From contig CATIUR010000001.1 of the NCBI GenBank assembly GCA_949592205.1, forward strand, positions 65,304,559 through 65,368,558: 64,000 nucleotides of DNA, written 5' to 3'. Positions 20,710 through 31,683 of this stretch are shown here, piece by piece. Both the position numbers and the translations under genes were made by a program. This DNA comes from Helichrysum umbraculigerum (taxonomy: Eukaryota; Streptophyta; Magnoliopsida; Asterales; Asteraceae). Position 1 is the stretch's first letter, and each line of letters begins with the position of its first letter. The notes beneath the pieces are model-generated. The model did not search any database. It was not told where the DNA came from and saw only the letters and a list, made by a program, of their open reading frames with translations.

Positions 20710-23283
20710 TGTAACACCCGCCAAATTAGGACTAGTAATTAGTGCCTAATCATATGTTAATACATGTAATTAGTTCTGTGTTAGGCTAATTAATGTATCG
20801 AATTATATATATATTGTTGAATATATATACGAAAATGCGATTTGATTAAATCGTACGCAATTTAAATCGAATGTATTTCGATTCAATTTAATACGGACGT
20901 TGGTGACCAATTTTATTAAATAACGCTTTTATGTCAAAAATATTATTTTGATAATATTTTGTATTCAATTCGTATCGTACAAACCGAACTTACACAATTT
21001 AAAACAATAAAATGTGTAAACTAAATAAACAAACTAACTTACATCTTATAACACAAATATAAATTGATTTGTAAAATATTTAAACAATATATCGCGTAAT
21101 AAATCGTATTTTAAAACTTATAATCAAAATGTAAATAATTATTTAACGTTTAAACGACGGAGCAAACGAACACCACGCGGAACGCGGGGCGAGAAACTGA
21201 AAAGTGGGGATAACCCCACCTCCCACTCCTTTTCTTTCTCATTCTTCTATCAATTCTCTCTCTCTTCTCTTATTTCCTCCAAAATCACCAAATCAACAAA
21301 AACTCACAAAACCGCAAAATAACGTCACGAAACGCAACCGAATCACCAATATTTTTAGAGATTCACAACCACCTCGCAACGATCTACATTTCTACCTTTC
21401 CGGATTTTCATTTCGGCAAATTGTAAGTTTCCGACAAAATCCCGAAATCTCTTGATTCTTAGTATTTTTCATTTGTGGTTGTTTTTATAACTAGTATATG
21501 TCAATTACAATGTATAGAACACGATTTCATAGCTTAAAAACGAGTTTAAAATGGATTTTTCGCCGGAAAAACGTTAACAGCCGGACTTTCTGGGCTGGTG
21601 TTCATCCATGCGACACAAGCATTGTGTCGCATGTTGTGTCGTATTTTGGCCTTTATGTCGCATAAAATCCCTTGTGTCGTACCTTATGTCGTACCAGATA
21701 ATTAGTGTCGCAAGTCCTGCGACACAACCACTATGTCGTATTCTATGTCGTATTACCATACGACACAATCACTATGTCGCTGTTGAATCAGCATCTCGCA
21801 TCTATGCGACACAACCCTTGTGTCGCATAGACATTGTGTCGCATTTTTATGCGACACAACCCTTGTGTCGCATAACTACCCTTGTGTCGCATATTGTGTC
21901 GCAAAACACAGAAAACTCAGATCTTTTTACTAAGTGTCGAGACTCGAAATTTATCACTCGATTTTACCCGAATTCAGATCCCAGATGCGTTTTTCGTCAA
22001 AGCAATATAGTAGAAATAAAAATTTTCCAAGCTGACCTGGCAGCTCGACCCCAGCCAGGGGCTCTGCCCCTTGGACCCCGCTAGGGGCTGCCGCCCCTTG
22101 GACCCCGCTACCAGGGGCGCTGCCCCTGGACCCCCGTACTTAGATTCCGTAACGGCTTCTAAAACACAATCGAAACACATTTTCAAAGTAAAACGCCACG
22201 AAATCACAATAATAATAGTTGAGATTATTATTACAAATCCATCACCAACGGGCCGTACATGTTTTCAAACACTTAACAAATCAACCAAATCGTAGTAATT
22301 TGGACATATATATAGTTGTGTAACAACTACAAGGGTGATCTTTTGAGATACCCAATCATGTTTATAACCATCGCGTGTCGTGGACACCCTCAGGTTACAA
22401 GTCTTTGGACTTCATACTCGGCTAATCAACTTACGTTTGTTTAAACGCTTTCAGACTCAGGTGAGTCTCATAGCCCCTCTTTTTACTGTTTTACTCAGGG
22501 GTGTGATATACTGCTCAACTTTTAACATGTGAACGCAAGTACCAACTTTTCATATACTACATGAGTTTTTCGAAACTAATCATTTTAAAGTCCTCCGTCA
22601 GCATAGTTGTTAATACGTTGTAGCGTGAATATTAGTATATGGTACCATATAAGATTGACCCTCCTCGTCCGGGTTAGCAAGCACTAACCGGGTAAACGGA
22701 CGTACTAATATTTGGGAAGACGAATGTGGATTAGGCATTCGTGGAGGCACCTCGCCCGGAATTCTCTATAGGGGACCCGGCCCTCGAGTTAAGCTCAACT
22801 ATGTGCTCATGGCTGTATACACGATGATATTCATTTAATTGCTGGATGCAATTCATTATCTAATTGCTGGATGCAATTCATTATTTAATTGCTGGATGCA
22901 ATTCATTACTTAAATCTTGCGGTTCATACGATATTACTTGATTTCAAACCTGTGAGCTCACCAGCTTTATAGCTGACCTTTTAGCATATATCGCAGGTAC
23001 CCAGCAGTAGGATGTTTCTGCTTCAGGATTTAGCTCGAGTCAGCATACAGACGATTGAGATTTTCTTGCATTAGTATATTTTGTACAAGTACTTATGTAC
23101 TGAAATCTCATTTTATTTAACTCGAGCTATGTAAAGCTTTAAATGTTGTAAACATTTCAGTTATCAATATATTTTGTTAAAGCGACGCATATAGAGTCGT
23201 TTGCTATTTATCTTTGTGCTTTGTTATTGATTGGTAACACCCAAATCAAGCTTCCGCAAATCATTAAATTTGGGGGTGTTACA
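20710..23283 (+). repeat. E1 3' LTR
   Basis: 2574 bp, same length as the 5' LTR, with about ten substitutions and no indel seen. Examples: ATGTGTAAAC against ATGCGTAAAC, and GCCCCTGGAC against GCCCCCGGAC in the GC-rich block. Motif array at 21608-21906. Confidence 0.95.
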
Positions 23284-23297
23284 GTTGTTGTTGTTGT

Positions 23298-23341
<44 letters not shown>

Positions 23342-23360
23342 TTGCTGCTGCTGCTGCTGA
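23284..23360. repeat. (TTG)n/(TGC)n microsatellite, right half, with target duplication
   Basis: Begins with the GTTGT duplication (23284-23288) and continues as mixed TTG and CTG trinucleotides, the other half of the tract at 12505. Confidence 0.9.
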
Positions 23361-23547
23361 TATGATTCAAAAGTTATAGTAATAGAAATTTGAATCTTAG
23401 AATAAAAATACTGAATCTTGGAAAAAATATACTGAATGATAGTAAAAAAAAATTCTCCTCCCTCTTCTCTCCCGTAAAAAACCTTCTCCCTAAATCCTAC
23501 TCCTATATATGTATATAGATATGATAAAAAAAATATTAAATTATAAG
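23361..23547. other. AT-rich spacer, nothing recognised
   Basis: No ORF or repeat of note apart from short A runs and a CT-rich patch near 23455-23480. Confidence 0.5.
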
Positions 23548-23725
23548 TGAGACGGTTCGGTTAATTTGGGTCGGCCGGTTTTGAAGCATTTACCGTAACC
23601 ATAACCGATTTAATCGGTTAATCGAAAATCAATAATCGAACCGTCAGTTAATGCTTTGGGTCGGTTAATTTGGATCATTTAATTTGGTTATAGTTCGGTT
23701 TTTCGGTTTTTATGCTCACCCCTAG
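23548..23725. mobile_element. hAT-like non-autonomous fragment (CGGTT-rich)
   Basis: Reiterated CGGTT/AACCG motifs end in TTTTTATGCTCACCCCTAG. Read from the right, CTAGGGGTGAGCA resembles terminal repeats of plant hAT-type short elements. The matching left terminus and an 8-bp duplication were not found, so it is probably truncated. Confidence 0.45.
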
Positions 23726-23813
23726 CTAACACGAGTCGAAGGATCTCTTTGGAATAATCTATCAAAAAAATGAAAATTAACAATTAAAGGACAAAAAAAA
23801 AAGAGTATGTGTG

Positions 23814-24323
23814 TAGGCCTTTAATCGAACTGAACGTTCGGCGAACTATTCGCGAACCGTTCAGCGGGAAGTTCATTTATATTCGTTCGTTTCGTTATAT
23901 GAACGAACATGAACAAATTTGTACGTTCTTTTAATAATATGAACGAACATGAACACATGTCTCGTTCGTTCATTTACGTTCGTGAACGTTTGATAACATG
24001 TTCGTGAACGTTCGGTTAAATATTCGTTTATTAACTAATAATTTAATGGAATTAATACATATTTGTATATCTTATTTTGATTAAGCTAAATATCAGATAG
24101 AATAGTATTAATATTTCGATATTTTCATTTAATAATATTAAACATCTAAGATATTTTTACCTTACAATTTCCTCCACTCCAAACGCACATCGACTAGTCC
24201 AGATGTGCTGCTTTTTCCAACGATCGGACCAAGCAAGGGAGTTTATCTTCATATTGTGATCATTTTGTAATGTTGAATGAATGTGCATCGCAAAGTTTCA
24301 ATGTATATAATATATATGTGTAG

Positions 24324-24396
<73 letters not shown>

Positions 24397-24630
24397 TGTT
24401 TATGTTTGTTGAGGTTCGTTTAAGGTATTAATGAAGAAATGCATTAAATTATGTGTTTGTTCGTGTACGTTCGTTTGTGTTCGTGAACAAACAAATTTTC
24501 TTAATTAACGAACATGAACAACAAAATGTGTTCGCTTATCCGTTCGTGTTCGTTCGTTTGTTTGTCAAACCCTTAATGAACAAATACAAATAGACTCCGT
24601 TCGTGTTCGTTCGGTTTGTTTACAGGCCTA
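23814..24630. mobile_element. hAT-type non-autonomous element with 8-bp duplication
   Basis: Ends TAGGCCTTTAATCGAACTG and, inverted, TAGGCCTGTAAACAAACCG, imperfect terminal repeats of over 20 bases. Flanked by the exact 8-bp duplication TATGTGTG (23806-23813 and 24631-24638), the hAT hallmark. The 817-bp body is made of reiterated GAACGAACA/TGTTCGTTC motifs in both orientations plus a (TA)n tract at 24326-24392. No transposase. Confidence 0.88.
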
Positions 24631-24737
24631 TATGTGTGCGTTCTTCGAAGCAGCTAAAGAAACTCATTTTTCTTTATTAATAATAATTTTAATGATAATA
24701 ATATAATAATAATAAAATATTCGTACTCATTTCTGTG

Positions 24738-25098
24738 TAGTCGTGAACAAAAAACCCGTACCCGGAACCGAACCCGGAAAAAAACCCGAAACCGAACCCG
24801 AAAAAAACCGGCTTTTTTGAACCCGGTTCGGGTTTTTTTCGTACCCGGCGGGTAGAGACCCGGGTTGGGTTTTTGAAATTCAAATCGGGTTGGGACCGGG
24901 TACGATACGGATCGGGTTGGAAAACCCGGTATAAAACCCGAAAAAACCCGGTTTAAAAACCGGTATCCGTGGGTCAAAAACCCGGTTCGGGTCGGGTCGG
25001 GTAGGTTAACAAACCGGTTCTCATCCTTTGACCTAAAACCCGGTTCGGGTTCCGGGTACGGGTCGGGTCGGGCTAATACCCGACTTTGTTCACGTCTA
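24738..25098. mobile_element. Short hAT-type element in the gene's upstream region
   Basis: Ends TAGTCGTGAACAAA and, inverted, TAGACGTGAACAAA (13 of 14 match). Flanks TTTCTGTG (24730-24737) and CTTCTGTG (25099-25106) agree at 7 of 8 bases. The 361-bp interior is reiterated ACCCGG/CCGGGT and CGGGTT motifs. Long ORFs across it are by-products of the repeats. It ends 140 bp before the start codon of the ankyrin gene. Confidence 0.8.
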
Positions 25099-25116
25099 CT
25101 TCTGTGTAACAACAAA

Positions 25117-25125
25117 TTATAAAAT
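25117..25125 (+). promoter_or_regulatory. Possible TATA element of the ankyrin gene
   Basis: TTATAAAAT about 115 bases before the ATG, in the only non-transposon DNA between the hAT-type element and the gene. Weak; chosen by position only. Confidence 0.3.
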
Positions 25126-25238
25126 GACGCGCCGATTAGATACTAGTGAAAATAACGAAACTACCCCTAACATTCTTTTAAGTCACTCATACACACACAT
25201 TCCGCTCAAATCCTCATTTCACAAAACCGTTGTCAAAA

Positions 25239-28200
25239 ATGTCGAAACCGTCACCGGCGGCGAAAAAAATATCGCCGGAAACAATCAAACCTGAAGATTA
25301 TTCACACAGCCCCGTTCATTACGCCGTTGCAATCGGTGATCACACCACACTTTCACGCATCGTTTCCTCTTTACCACGATTGTCCGACCCGACCCGAATC
25401 CACTCCGAATCCGACTCATTAACACAGGAAAAAATAGCCGACCGAATCTCCGCAATACTTGACCGACGTGACAACCCCAAACGTGAAACTCCGTTACACC
25501 TGGCGGTTAAAACAAATGACACGTTCGCTGCACGTGCACTAGCAAACGCTGGTGCTGACGTGTCGTTACAAAACGCTGACGGATGGAATGCGTTACAGGA
25601 AGCCGTTTGCCGTCGTTGTACAGACATTGTTGCGATTCTGTTTCAGTATCATCATGTATCTGCTTGGTCGAAGTGGCGCCGCCGTTTGCCGCGGTTACTG
25701 GCTGTTCTCCGACGTATGCGTGATTTTTATATGGAGATTTCGTTTCATTTTGAAAGTTCTATTGTTCCGTTCGTCGGAAAAATAGCGCCGTCGGATACGT
25801 ACAAGATCTGGAAACGTGACGGTAATTTACGTGCTGATACTTCGCTCGCCGGTTACGACGGACTGAAAATTCAACGCGCGAATCAGAGTTTTTTGTTTCT
25901 CGGTGACGGTGATTCCGATTTAGACATTCCGTCAGGTTCGTTGCTTGTTTTGAATCACGATGATCGGAAAATATTCGATGCGTTTGAAAACGCTGGATCT
26001 AGGTTAACCGATTCTGATATCGCCGCATTTTGTGCTCAGACGAGCGTTTACCGGCCGGGAATGGATGTAACGAAAGCGGAATTGTGTGCCAGAACGAATT
26101 GGCGACGGCAGGAAAAGATAGAATCCGTCGGCGAGTGGAAAGCTAGGGTTTACGAAATTCACAACGTACATTTCAGTTTCCGATCTCGTAAAATAGCTGT
26201 TGATTCCGATATCGCCGGAAGTGAACAGATCATGCCTTTAGAACTTGAAGAAGATTCCGACGACGGATTTCTGGTAGCGGAGAATCCACGGTACAGCGTC
26301 TCCGTCGCTGATCGACGGAGACATAGCAGTTTTGTCGCCGGAGATAGAGAAGTTGTGTCTGTGTCAAGAAAGAGTGTTGATATTATACCAGAACGCCGGC
26401 GACGGTCACGTATGCCTCCGCCGCTTCCAATGCCGCCAGTAACGGTGGTTCAACCGGTGACGAAGGAGAAAGAGTATGTGAAGACGTTACGTCCGTCAGT
26501 TTGGTTAACGGAAAACTTTCCGTTACAAACGGAGGAGTTACTTCCGTTACTTGATATTTTAGCTAATAAAGTGAAAGCTGTTAGACGGATGAGGGAATTA
26601 CTAACGACTAAATTTCCGCAGGGGACATTTCCGGTTAAGGTAAGGGCATTTCCGTCTTTTTACCCTTTTTTATTATTATTAATATAAAGTATTTATTTAT
26701 AGATCTTACTTATTTAAGGGGACAGGGGGCCTGGTTAGATTTTGCTTCTGTTTTGGAATTAAACACTTTTTGTTTTGTTTATTTATTTTTAAATATTTAA
26801 TTAATCACTTTTGATTCAATTAAGACAAAAAAAGGTTAGAAGTGGGACCCATGAAAACTGATATCATCTGAAGAACATATTTACATGCGTGATCCAATAG
26901 TTTTCATGAGTACCTGTGCATTAGTAATCCTTGAATAAAATAATTCATATTTTAATACTAAAGTATAGTTTAGTCATAAAGTATTTGTAAAATCTGGCAA
27001 CAGATAACTTGATACATACAACTTCCATATCACCCCAGTCAGAAAAATTAGTGCACCTTCGTCCGGGTCAAAATGTCTACTTTAACTCTATACAATTTTA
27101 GAAATGTCCGTAAACAGTATGGATATTTGTAGCGGGATGAATAGAGTGTTTGTTATTTATGTATCATGAATTGAAGAGTAACAAATACATTAGTACTTAC
27201 TGCTACTATTATTTCTAGGAATTGAATGACTAGTGAATGTATTATTGATGGGTGAAGTATGCATTTACTTTTAGACAAGGAAGTACAAACTGTTTGGGAA
27301 TATAGAACAAGAATGTACCATAAACTGATAAAAAATATATTTCTGTTACAAAATAAATTAAATGTTTTCATGTTGTTACCAATATTCAAAAGAAAATGGA
27401 CATCTAAAACACCATTAATAGTGGAGTAGAGTAATTAATAAGCCTTGCAAATTACTGTACTTGTTTTAGTTTAAGCTAGTTTGATGTTTTAGCTTCCTGA
27501 ACAGTTGCAAGAGGTCGTTGATGTTTGAATCTTACTTTTGTGGGTTTGGTAACAACAGAACAGGTTGTACGGAAAGATTACTGTAATCCAAGTGGGCTCT
27601 AGTGAATCTTCTCTATATCTTCAATAAAGGATATATTTATATTATTGTTGTAAAATAAAAATGTTTCCATAAAATCAAATACTCACCAACTAGGATCTTG
27701 ATTGCAGTAACTTTATTGCTAGCCCGTGGACCTAATTAGATACTGCTGCATTGCTTGATTATAAAATAAGATAGTACTGTAATGTAACAATTTTTGTTTG
27801 TATTCTTGATTTGTTACTTTGATTATCACTAGGAATTAACCTTAAGCATCACCTTTAGCAAATAGTAATGCTGACTTCCAACTTTAATTGGTCTTTCCCA
27901 AAAAAGAACTTGACAATCTATACCCATATCAAACTACTTTGAGTGGGTCCCTTGTAAGGAATTCATTATTCATCTGTCCCTAGACATGTTTAAAGTTATT
28001 TCACCATCACTAGCTTTCACTTTTTTGATCCTACAAACATATAGTACTTGTGGTGCCTACATTGACCATCTTTTCTTTTATTTTCTTTTAGATCTTGGTT
28101 TTGGGATACTGATTTGATTGTTGTGATTTATATAGGTGGCGATACCGGTTGTGCCAACGGTAAGAGTGATGATAACGTTTACAAAGTTCGTTGAGCTCCA

Positions 28201-28513
28201 ACCGCCTGAAGAGCAATTCTTTACGCCCTTTTCAAGTCCTCGTCAGTTGTATAGTGGTAGAGGAAAGGATTGTGGATATGATGATATTAGTGATGATGAT
28301 AACGGTAAAGGGAACCATCGAGTTTCGGTTTCCTCTTCATGGTTGTCGAGGAGTGGTAGTCGATCAGGTCTTTTGCCAAATGGGGTACCACAAAAGGCAA
28401 CACCACTCGTTGCAGATCCTTTCGTTGTACCAATTGGGTATGCATGGAGTAGTTTTGACGAAAAAGGGAAGAAAATGAAAAAGTCAAAGTCTACGTGTAG
28501 GAGAACTAAGTGA
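25239..28513 (+). CDS. Ankyrin-repeat / GPCR-chaperone (ANKRD13-like) protein, two exons
   Basis: Exons 25239-26639 (467 codons) and 28136-28513 (125 codons plus stop) join in phase 0 at AAG|GTAAGG ... TATAG|GTG, giving 592 residues. Residues about 20-145 hold ankyrin-type repeats (SPVHYAVAIGDHTTL, ETPLHLAVKTNDTFAARAL, DGWNALQEAV). From about 160 to the C-terminus the sequence fits the GPCR-chaperone domain of the ANKRD13 family (SDTYKIWKRDGNLRADTSLAG; the segment crossing the splice runs on as PVKVAIPVVPTVRV). The C-terminus is Lys/Ser-rich (KGKKMKKSKS). Animal relatives act on newly made receptors at the ER or on ubiquitinated cargo; the plant role is unknown. The frame could be opened upstream at a TTG, but the ATG at 25239 is the natural start. 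Intact, with no sign of decay despite the transposon-rich surroundings. Confidence 0.9.
26640..28135 (+). other. Intron of the ankyrin gene
   Basis: 1496 bp, GTAAGG at the 5' end and TTATATAG at the 3' end, T-rich as plant introns are. Readthrough of exon 1 would stop soon after at 26687. No transposon was recognised within it. Confidence 0.85.
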
Positions 28514-28640
28514 AGAGAACTAAGTGAATGTAACATGTAATGAGAATTCTGTTGAGTTTTGTAAGGCGGAATTAGTTTGTAATCTCTGTTATATTAGCAG
28601 TCGTGTGTCTGCATTAATGTAAAAAAGCATCATATTACCC
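28514..28640 (+). other. 3' UTR region of the ankyrin gene
   Basis: T/G-rich sequence (TTTTGTAAGG, TTTGTAATCTCTG) leading to GCATTAATGTAAAAAAGC. The exact cleavage site cannot be set. Confidence 0.4.
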
Positions 28641-28971
28641 AGCATTGTATTTTCAATTAGAGATGGCGAAATGAATGCATGTGGTGCGATGGGTAATCTC
28701 GTAAAATGTTAAACGTGTATGGGTTAAAAATCGATAACTCGGCTCTACAATTTCTGAAAGGTGGTCAATCGAATCATTAATTCAAGTTCACATATTCAAT
28801 TCTTATTGTTGGCTATGTTATTTTGATTAATAATCTAACCTAGTAGTTGAATATGTGTTCCCTAACTTCAGGTTTTCTGCCCCATGATTTTGTAATGAAT
28901 AATTTAATATCAAGGGGTCAATTTCAAGGTTGGACTGCTTCTGTTTAAAATTTCTTGTCTATGAGATTCAA
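28641..28971. other. Intergenic DNA, nothing recognised
   Basis: AT-rich, no ORF, no repeat identified. Confidence 0.5.
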
Positions 28972-28973
28972 TA

Positions 28974-29242
28974 GTTTGGGCTTTTTCATACCCTCAAAAA
29001 TATGTGTTGGAGAAACTTAGACCCATTATACATCATGACTAAAACGGTAAGCCCAAAATACGTTGGAGAAACTTAAACCCATTATACATCACTTCTAAAA
29101 CGAAAAGCCCAAAAGGCGTTGGAGAAACTCAACCCATTATCATATTATATAGCATGATTGATATAACAGATAGGCCCAAAGCTAGTGTGATGAATTAACA
29201 TGGGTTTATAAATTATTTTTGAGGGTATGAAAAAGCCCAAAC
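28974..29242. mobile_element. MITE with perfect 28-bp terminal inverted repeats
   Basis: 28974-29001 (GTTTGGGCTTTTTCATACCC...) is the perfect reverse complement of 29215-29242. TA dinucleotides flank both sides (28972-28973 and 29243-29244), fitting a TA target duplication of Tc1/mariner type, though the ends could also be set a few bases out. The interior has three ~57-bp tandem units starting CGTTGGAGAAACT. Confidence 0.75.
29004..29175. repeat. Three ~57-bp tandem units inside the MITE
   Basis: Units begin at about 29004, 29061 and 29117, each with GTTGGAGAAACT, CCCATTAT and a closing AGGCCCAAA or AAGCCCAAA. The GCCCAAA end echoes the element's own terminus. Confidence 0.75.
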
Positions 29243-29339
29243 TATATAAATTATAATAAAATTGCGGTGGAAAATATTCTGTGTTGTTGAAGTGCACGGA
29301 TTGAATGATCTATTAGTTTTAGAGGATTGACTATATTTG

Positions 29340-29597
29340 AAGAGCAAATGCCTGAGACTAAGAGCCTACTGGAGCGATTGGATTTTGCATCCTCTTGGTG
29401 TTCTCGACATTTAATTTTCTTTTCAATGTTGATCTTGGGTTGTCTCTTGTGTTTACAGTGTTTTTAGGTGGTTTTTTGTTTTTTCATGAAGTAAATTTGG
29501 GCCTTTCTCAGTGCTCCATCGTGGAGCCTTTGTCTGTCATTGTGTCTCCTTTGTTTTATATCTAATATATAAGCTTTGCTCTTCAAAAAAAAAAAAG
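29340..29597 (+). mobile_element. Possible LINE 3' end with poly(A)
   Basis: T-rich, non-coding sequence (CTTTGTTTTATATCTAATATATAAGC) ending in an A run at 29586-29596, the look of a plant LINE or retrocopy 3' tail. No ORF2 sequence or target duplication was found, so the type is uncertain. Confidence 0.4.
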
Positions 29598-29602
29598 GGA
29601 CT

Positions 29603-29783
29603 GCGGTTTTAGATCCTCGGGATATTCCTTTACTTAATGCTCTTATTCCCTCTTCATCCGGAGCTGTCGTAACTTGTGCTTATCATGCTCGTGGGGAAGG
29701 AAAAACGAGCAGTTTACGCTTTAGTAGCTACCGCTTTGCTGGCTCTAGTATTCACCTCCTTTCAAGGAATGGAATATTATCAT
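29603..29783 (+). pseudogene. cox3: Nuclear fragment of mitochondrial cox3 (NUMT)
   Basis: The translation LDPRDIPLLNALIPSSSGAV followed by VTCAYHA, then in a shifted frame GKEKRAVYALVAT, LALVF and FQGMEYY, matches an internal part of plant mitochondrial cytochrome c oxidase subunit 3. A small deletion (about 5 bases) near 29690 causes the frame change, and substitutions such as Cys for the usual Trp are present, so it is not functional. Only about 180 bp remain, with no start or stop of cox3. It begins a few bases after a poly(A) run. Confidence 0.88.
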
Positions 29784-29789
29784 GCCTTT

Positions 29790-31600
29790 TCTCGTACGTG
29801 GGACTCTCATTCTTCTTTGGGATAATCAATCATCTTTCATAAAAATTGAATGACTAAATATGTAAAAGATGAAATTTTATTCAAACAATAATATTGATCA
29901 ACAATAGGTTTGTTTAGTACTGTCTGCGGAACTGACTTATGCCCTGAAATTAATAGGACATTAATGGGGTTTTTGTTTGATGGGTATGAGAATCAATATA
30001 ATGTTTTTGGTTTTAGTAAAAATAAAAAATGGGAATCAAATTCACTATTTTAGACGTACATTAAATTCAAGTGAAGTGGTGAGTTTATAAATTCTTCCCA
30101 TTTGCATCATAAACATCGTATGAGTTTATAATGTGAAATTGTGAATACTGAATACCGCTTTGATAGAGTCCACTGCATTGGATCGAGCTTCACAAATACT
30201 TAATTTCCGATTTCTTATTTCGTTAAGATGCCAAGATATTTACTAAACTTACAAATTACGTGTAACCGAAAGGAATTAATTTGAGTTACTGGTATGCGCG
30301 GATCTTATCGATCAATAGGTTGTGAATTCAAGTGTTACTTGAGAAAATTTGTATACACAATGTGTGGTTCTATAAATCAAAGGAGATTGATTTGTACACC
30401 ACTATTTTCTTCGTACACCACCGATTATGTTTTACCGTATTGTACAAGGAGTGATGTACAGATCGTCACTCATACATCAAGTGGTACTAGCACATTACCC
30501 GCGCAATACGACGAAATTAAAAATTCATTTTAAATAGTGAAACGATAATAGTTTTATGTCATTACTCGTCAAGTTAGTACATATAAAAAAATAATCGCAC
30601 ATTAATTGGGTTGCTGCAATCTAGAGTAAATTTGTCACACCAAATAGCTAGTAGGGGAACCGTTTGTCTTCCCAAATAGCTAGTAGGGGAACTGCGTTTA
30701 GCAGCGGAGATATGTTTTAGTGTACAATGTAAATATGTAATCTATTTGATTTTTGATATCCAACTATATATTAAAAACTAAGAAGTAAAATAGAAAGGTG
30801 ATTTAAGTCAATTTAATTAATCCGAACCAATAAAAAGATTATTTGCCTAGTTCATGAAGAAAGAAAGCTTCACATGAACGATGTCCATAAACAGATCAAC
30901 CAATATAAAATACCTTGCAAGTCAAGAAACAACCTCGATGCCAAGTATCTGCATTGCTTTTGATCAATGATATCATCAATGTCACCTACGACTCCTTGCA
31001 TAAGAAATCTAAGTGGAAAATACCATTATTGTTAAGCAAAACTATTTTATATTTATTTATTTTAAAGATAAAATATACTACTTATTATAAGAAGTTAGTT
31101 ACTCCTTTCTTTCTTGGAAAATTTGAAAAAAAAATGTATTTAACCAAAATTTTGTCTTCATGAGCATGATTCAAATCTCTAATAGCTGAATATCAAATTC
31201 AGTATGAAGAGTCCCTCGCTCGCTCAAGATCATTATGAATCACGTGAATACGATACTCAAATAAAACGTCATTCACACCAAGTTTCATATAATACGCTAC
31301 AAAATTTTCATTTACTACCTTAATTAAGATCTAGGTAAATCTGTAATATACAAATGCATAATAAAATATGAACACTTAATACTTAAATAAAACAAAAAGA
31401 TTGTCTCTTACACCCATTGCAAAACAAAAAAAAAAAAAGGTCAGCAAAACCCAAAAAATATTTCCAATTGAAACCTTTGTTGCGTTGTGCAAGCCCTTTT
31501 TGATCGATTACAACCACAATCATAGCATGCCAAAAATCAATTAGCCAAAACTTGTAAATATATTTTTTTGGCCTTTTTAAACATTAATTAAGAGTTAACA
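29790..31600. other. AT-rich intergenic DNA, no genes recognised
   Basis: Short ORFs (for example 30294-30533 and 30915-31163) lack domains and have no coding look. The only structure seen is a direct duplication of CCAAATAGCTAGTAGGGGAA at about 30638 and 30672. Confidence 0.55.
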
Positions 31601-31602
31601 GT

Positions 31603-31662
31603 GTTAATGGATGTACATTTAGTCCATTGTGTAATGAGCGGGCTAAATGTATATCCATTAAC
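31603..31662. repeat. 20-bp inverted repeat with 20-base loop
   Basis: GTTAATGGATGTACATTTAG at 31603-31622 pairs with CTAAATGTATATCCATTAAC at 31643-31662, with one mismatch. It may be a small hairpin or a MITE core. Confidence 0.6.
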
Positions 31663-31683
31663 AAACAAATTCCTAACATTACT

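Larger units (their letters stand above)
12539..23283 (+). mobile_element. E1: complete Tekay-like Ty3/gypsy chromovirus
   Basis: Two 2574-bp LTRs (12539-15112 and 20710-23283) differ at about ten positions by eye. They flank a primer-binding site, an extra ORF (ORF0), an uninterrupted 1484-codon gag-pol ORF and a polypurine tract. The target duplication GTTGT is exact. Domain order protease-RT-RNase H-integrase places it in Ty3/gypsy (Metaviridae), and the C-terminal chromodomain-like segment suggests a chromovirus, most like the plant Tekay/Del lineage. High LTR identity and intact ORFs mean recent insertion and possible competence to move, although some conserved residues are altered. It sits in a (GTT)n/(TTG)n microsatellite. 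Confidence 0.95.

Noticed and set aside
24654..25115. 153-codon minus-strand ORF rich in PEPGF/FRVRF
   Set aside because: Entirely inside a hAT-type element made of ACCCGG repeats.
30294..30533. 79-codon ORF as a small gene
   Set aside because: No domain, no start context and surrounding DNA shows no coding bias.
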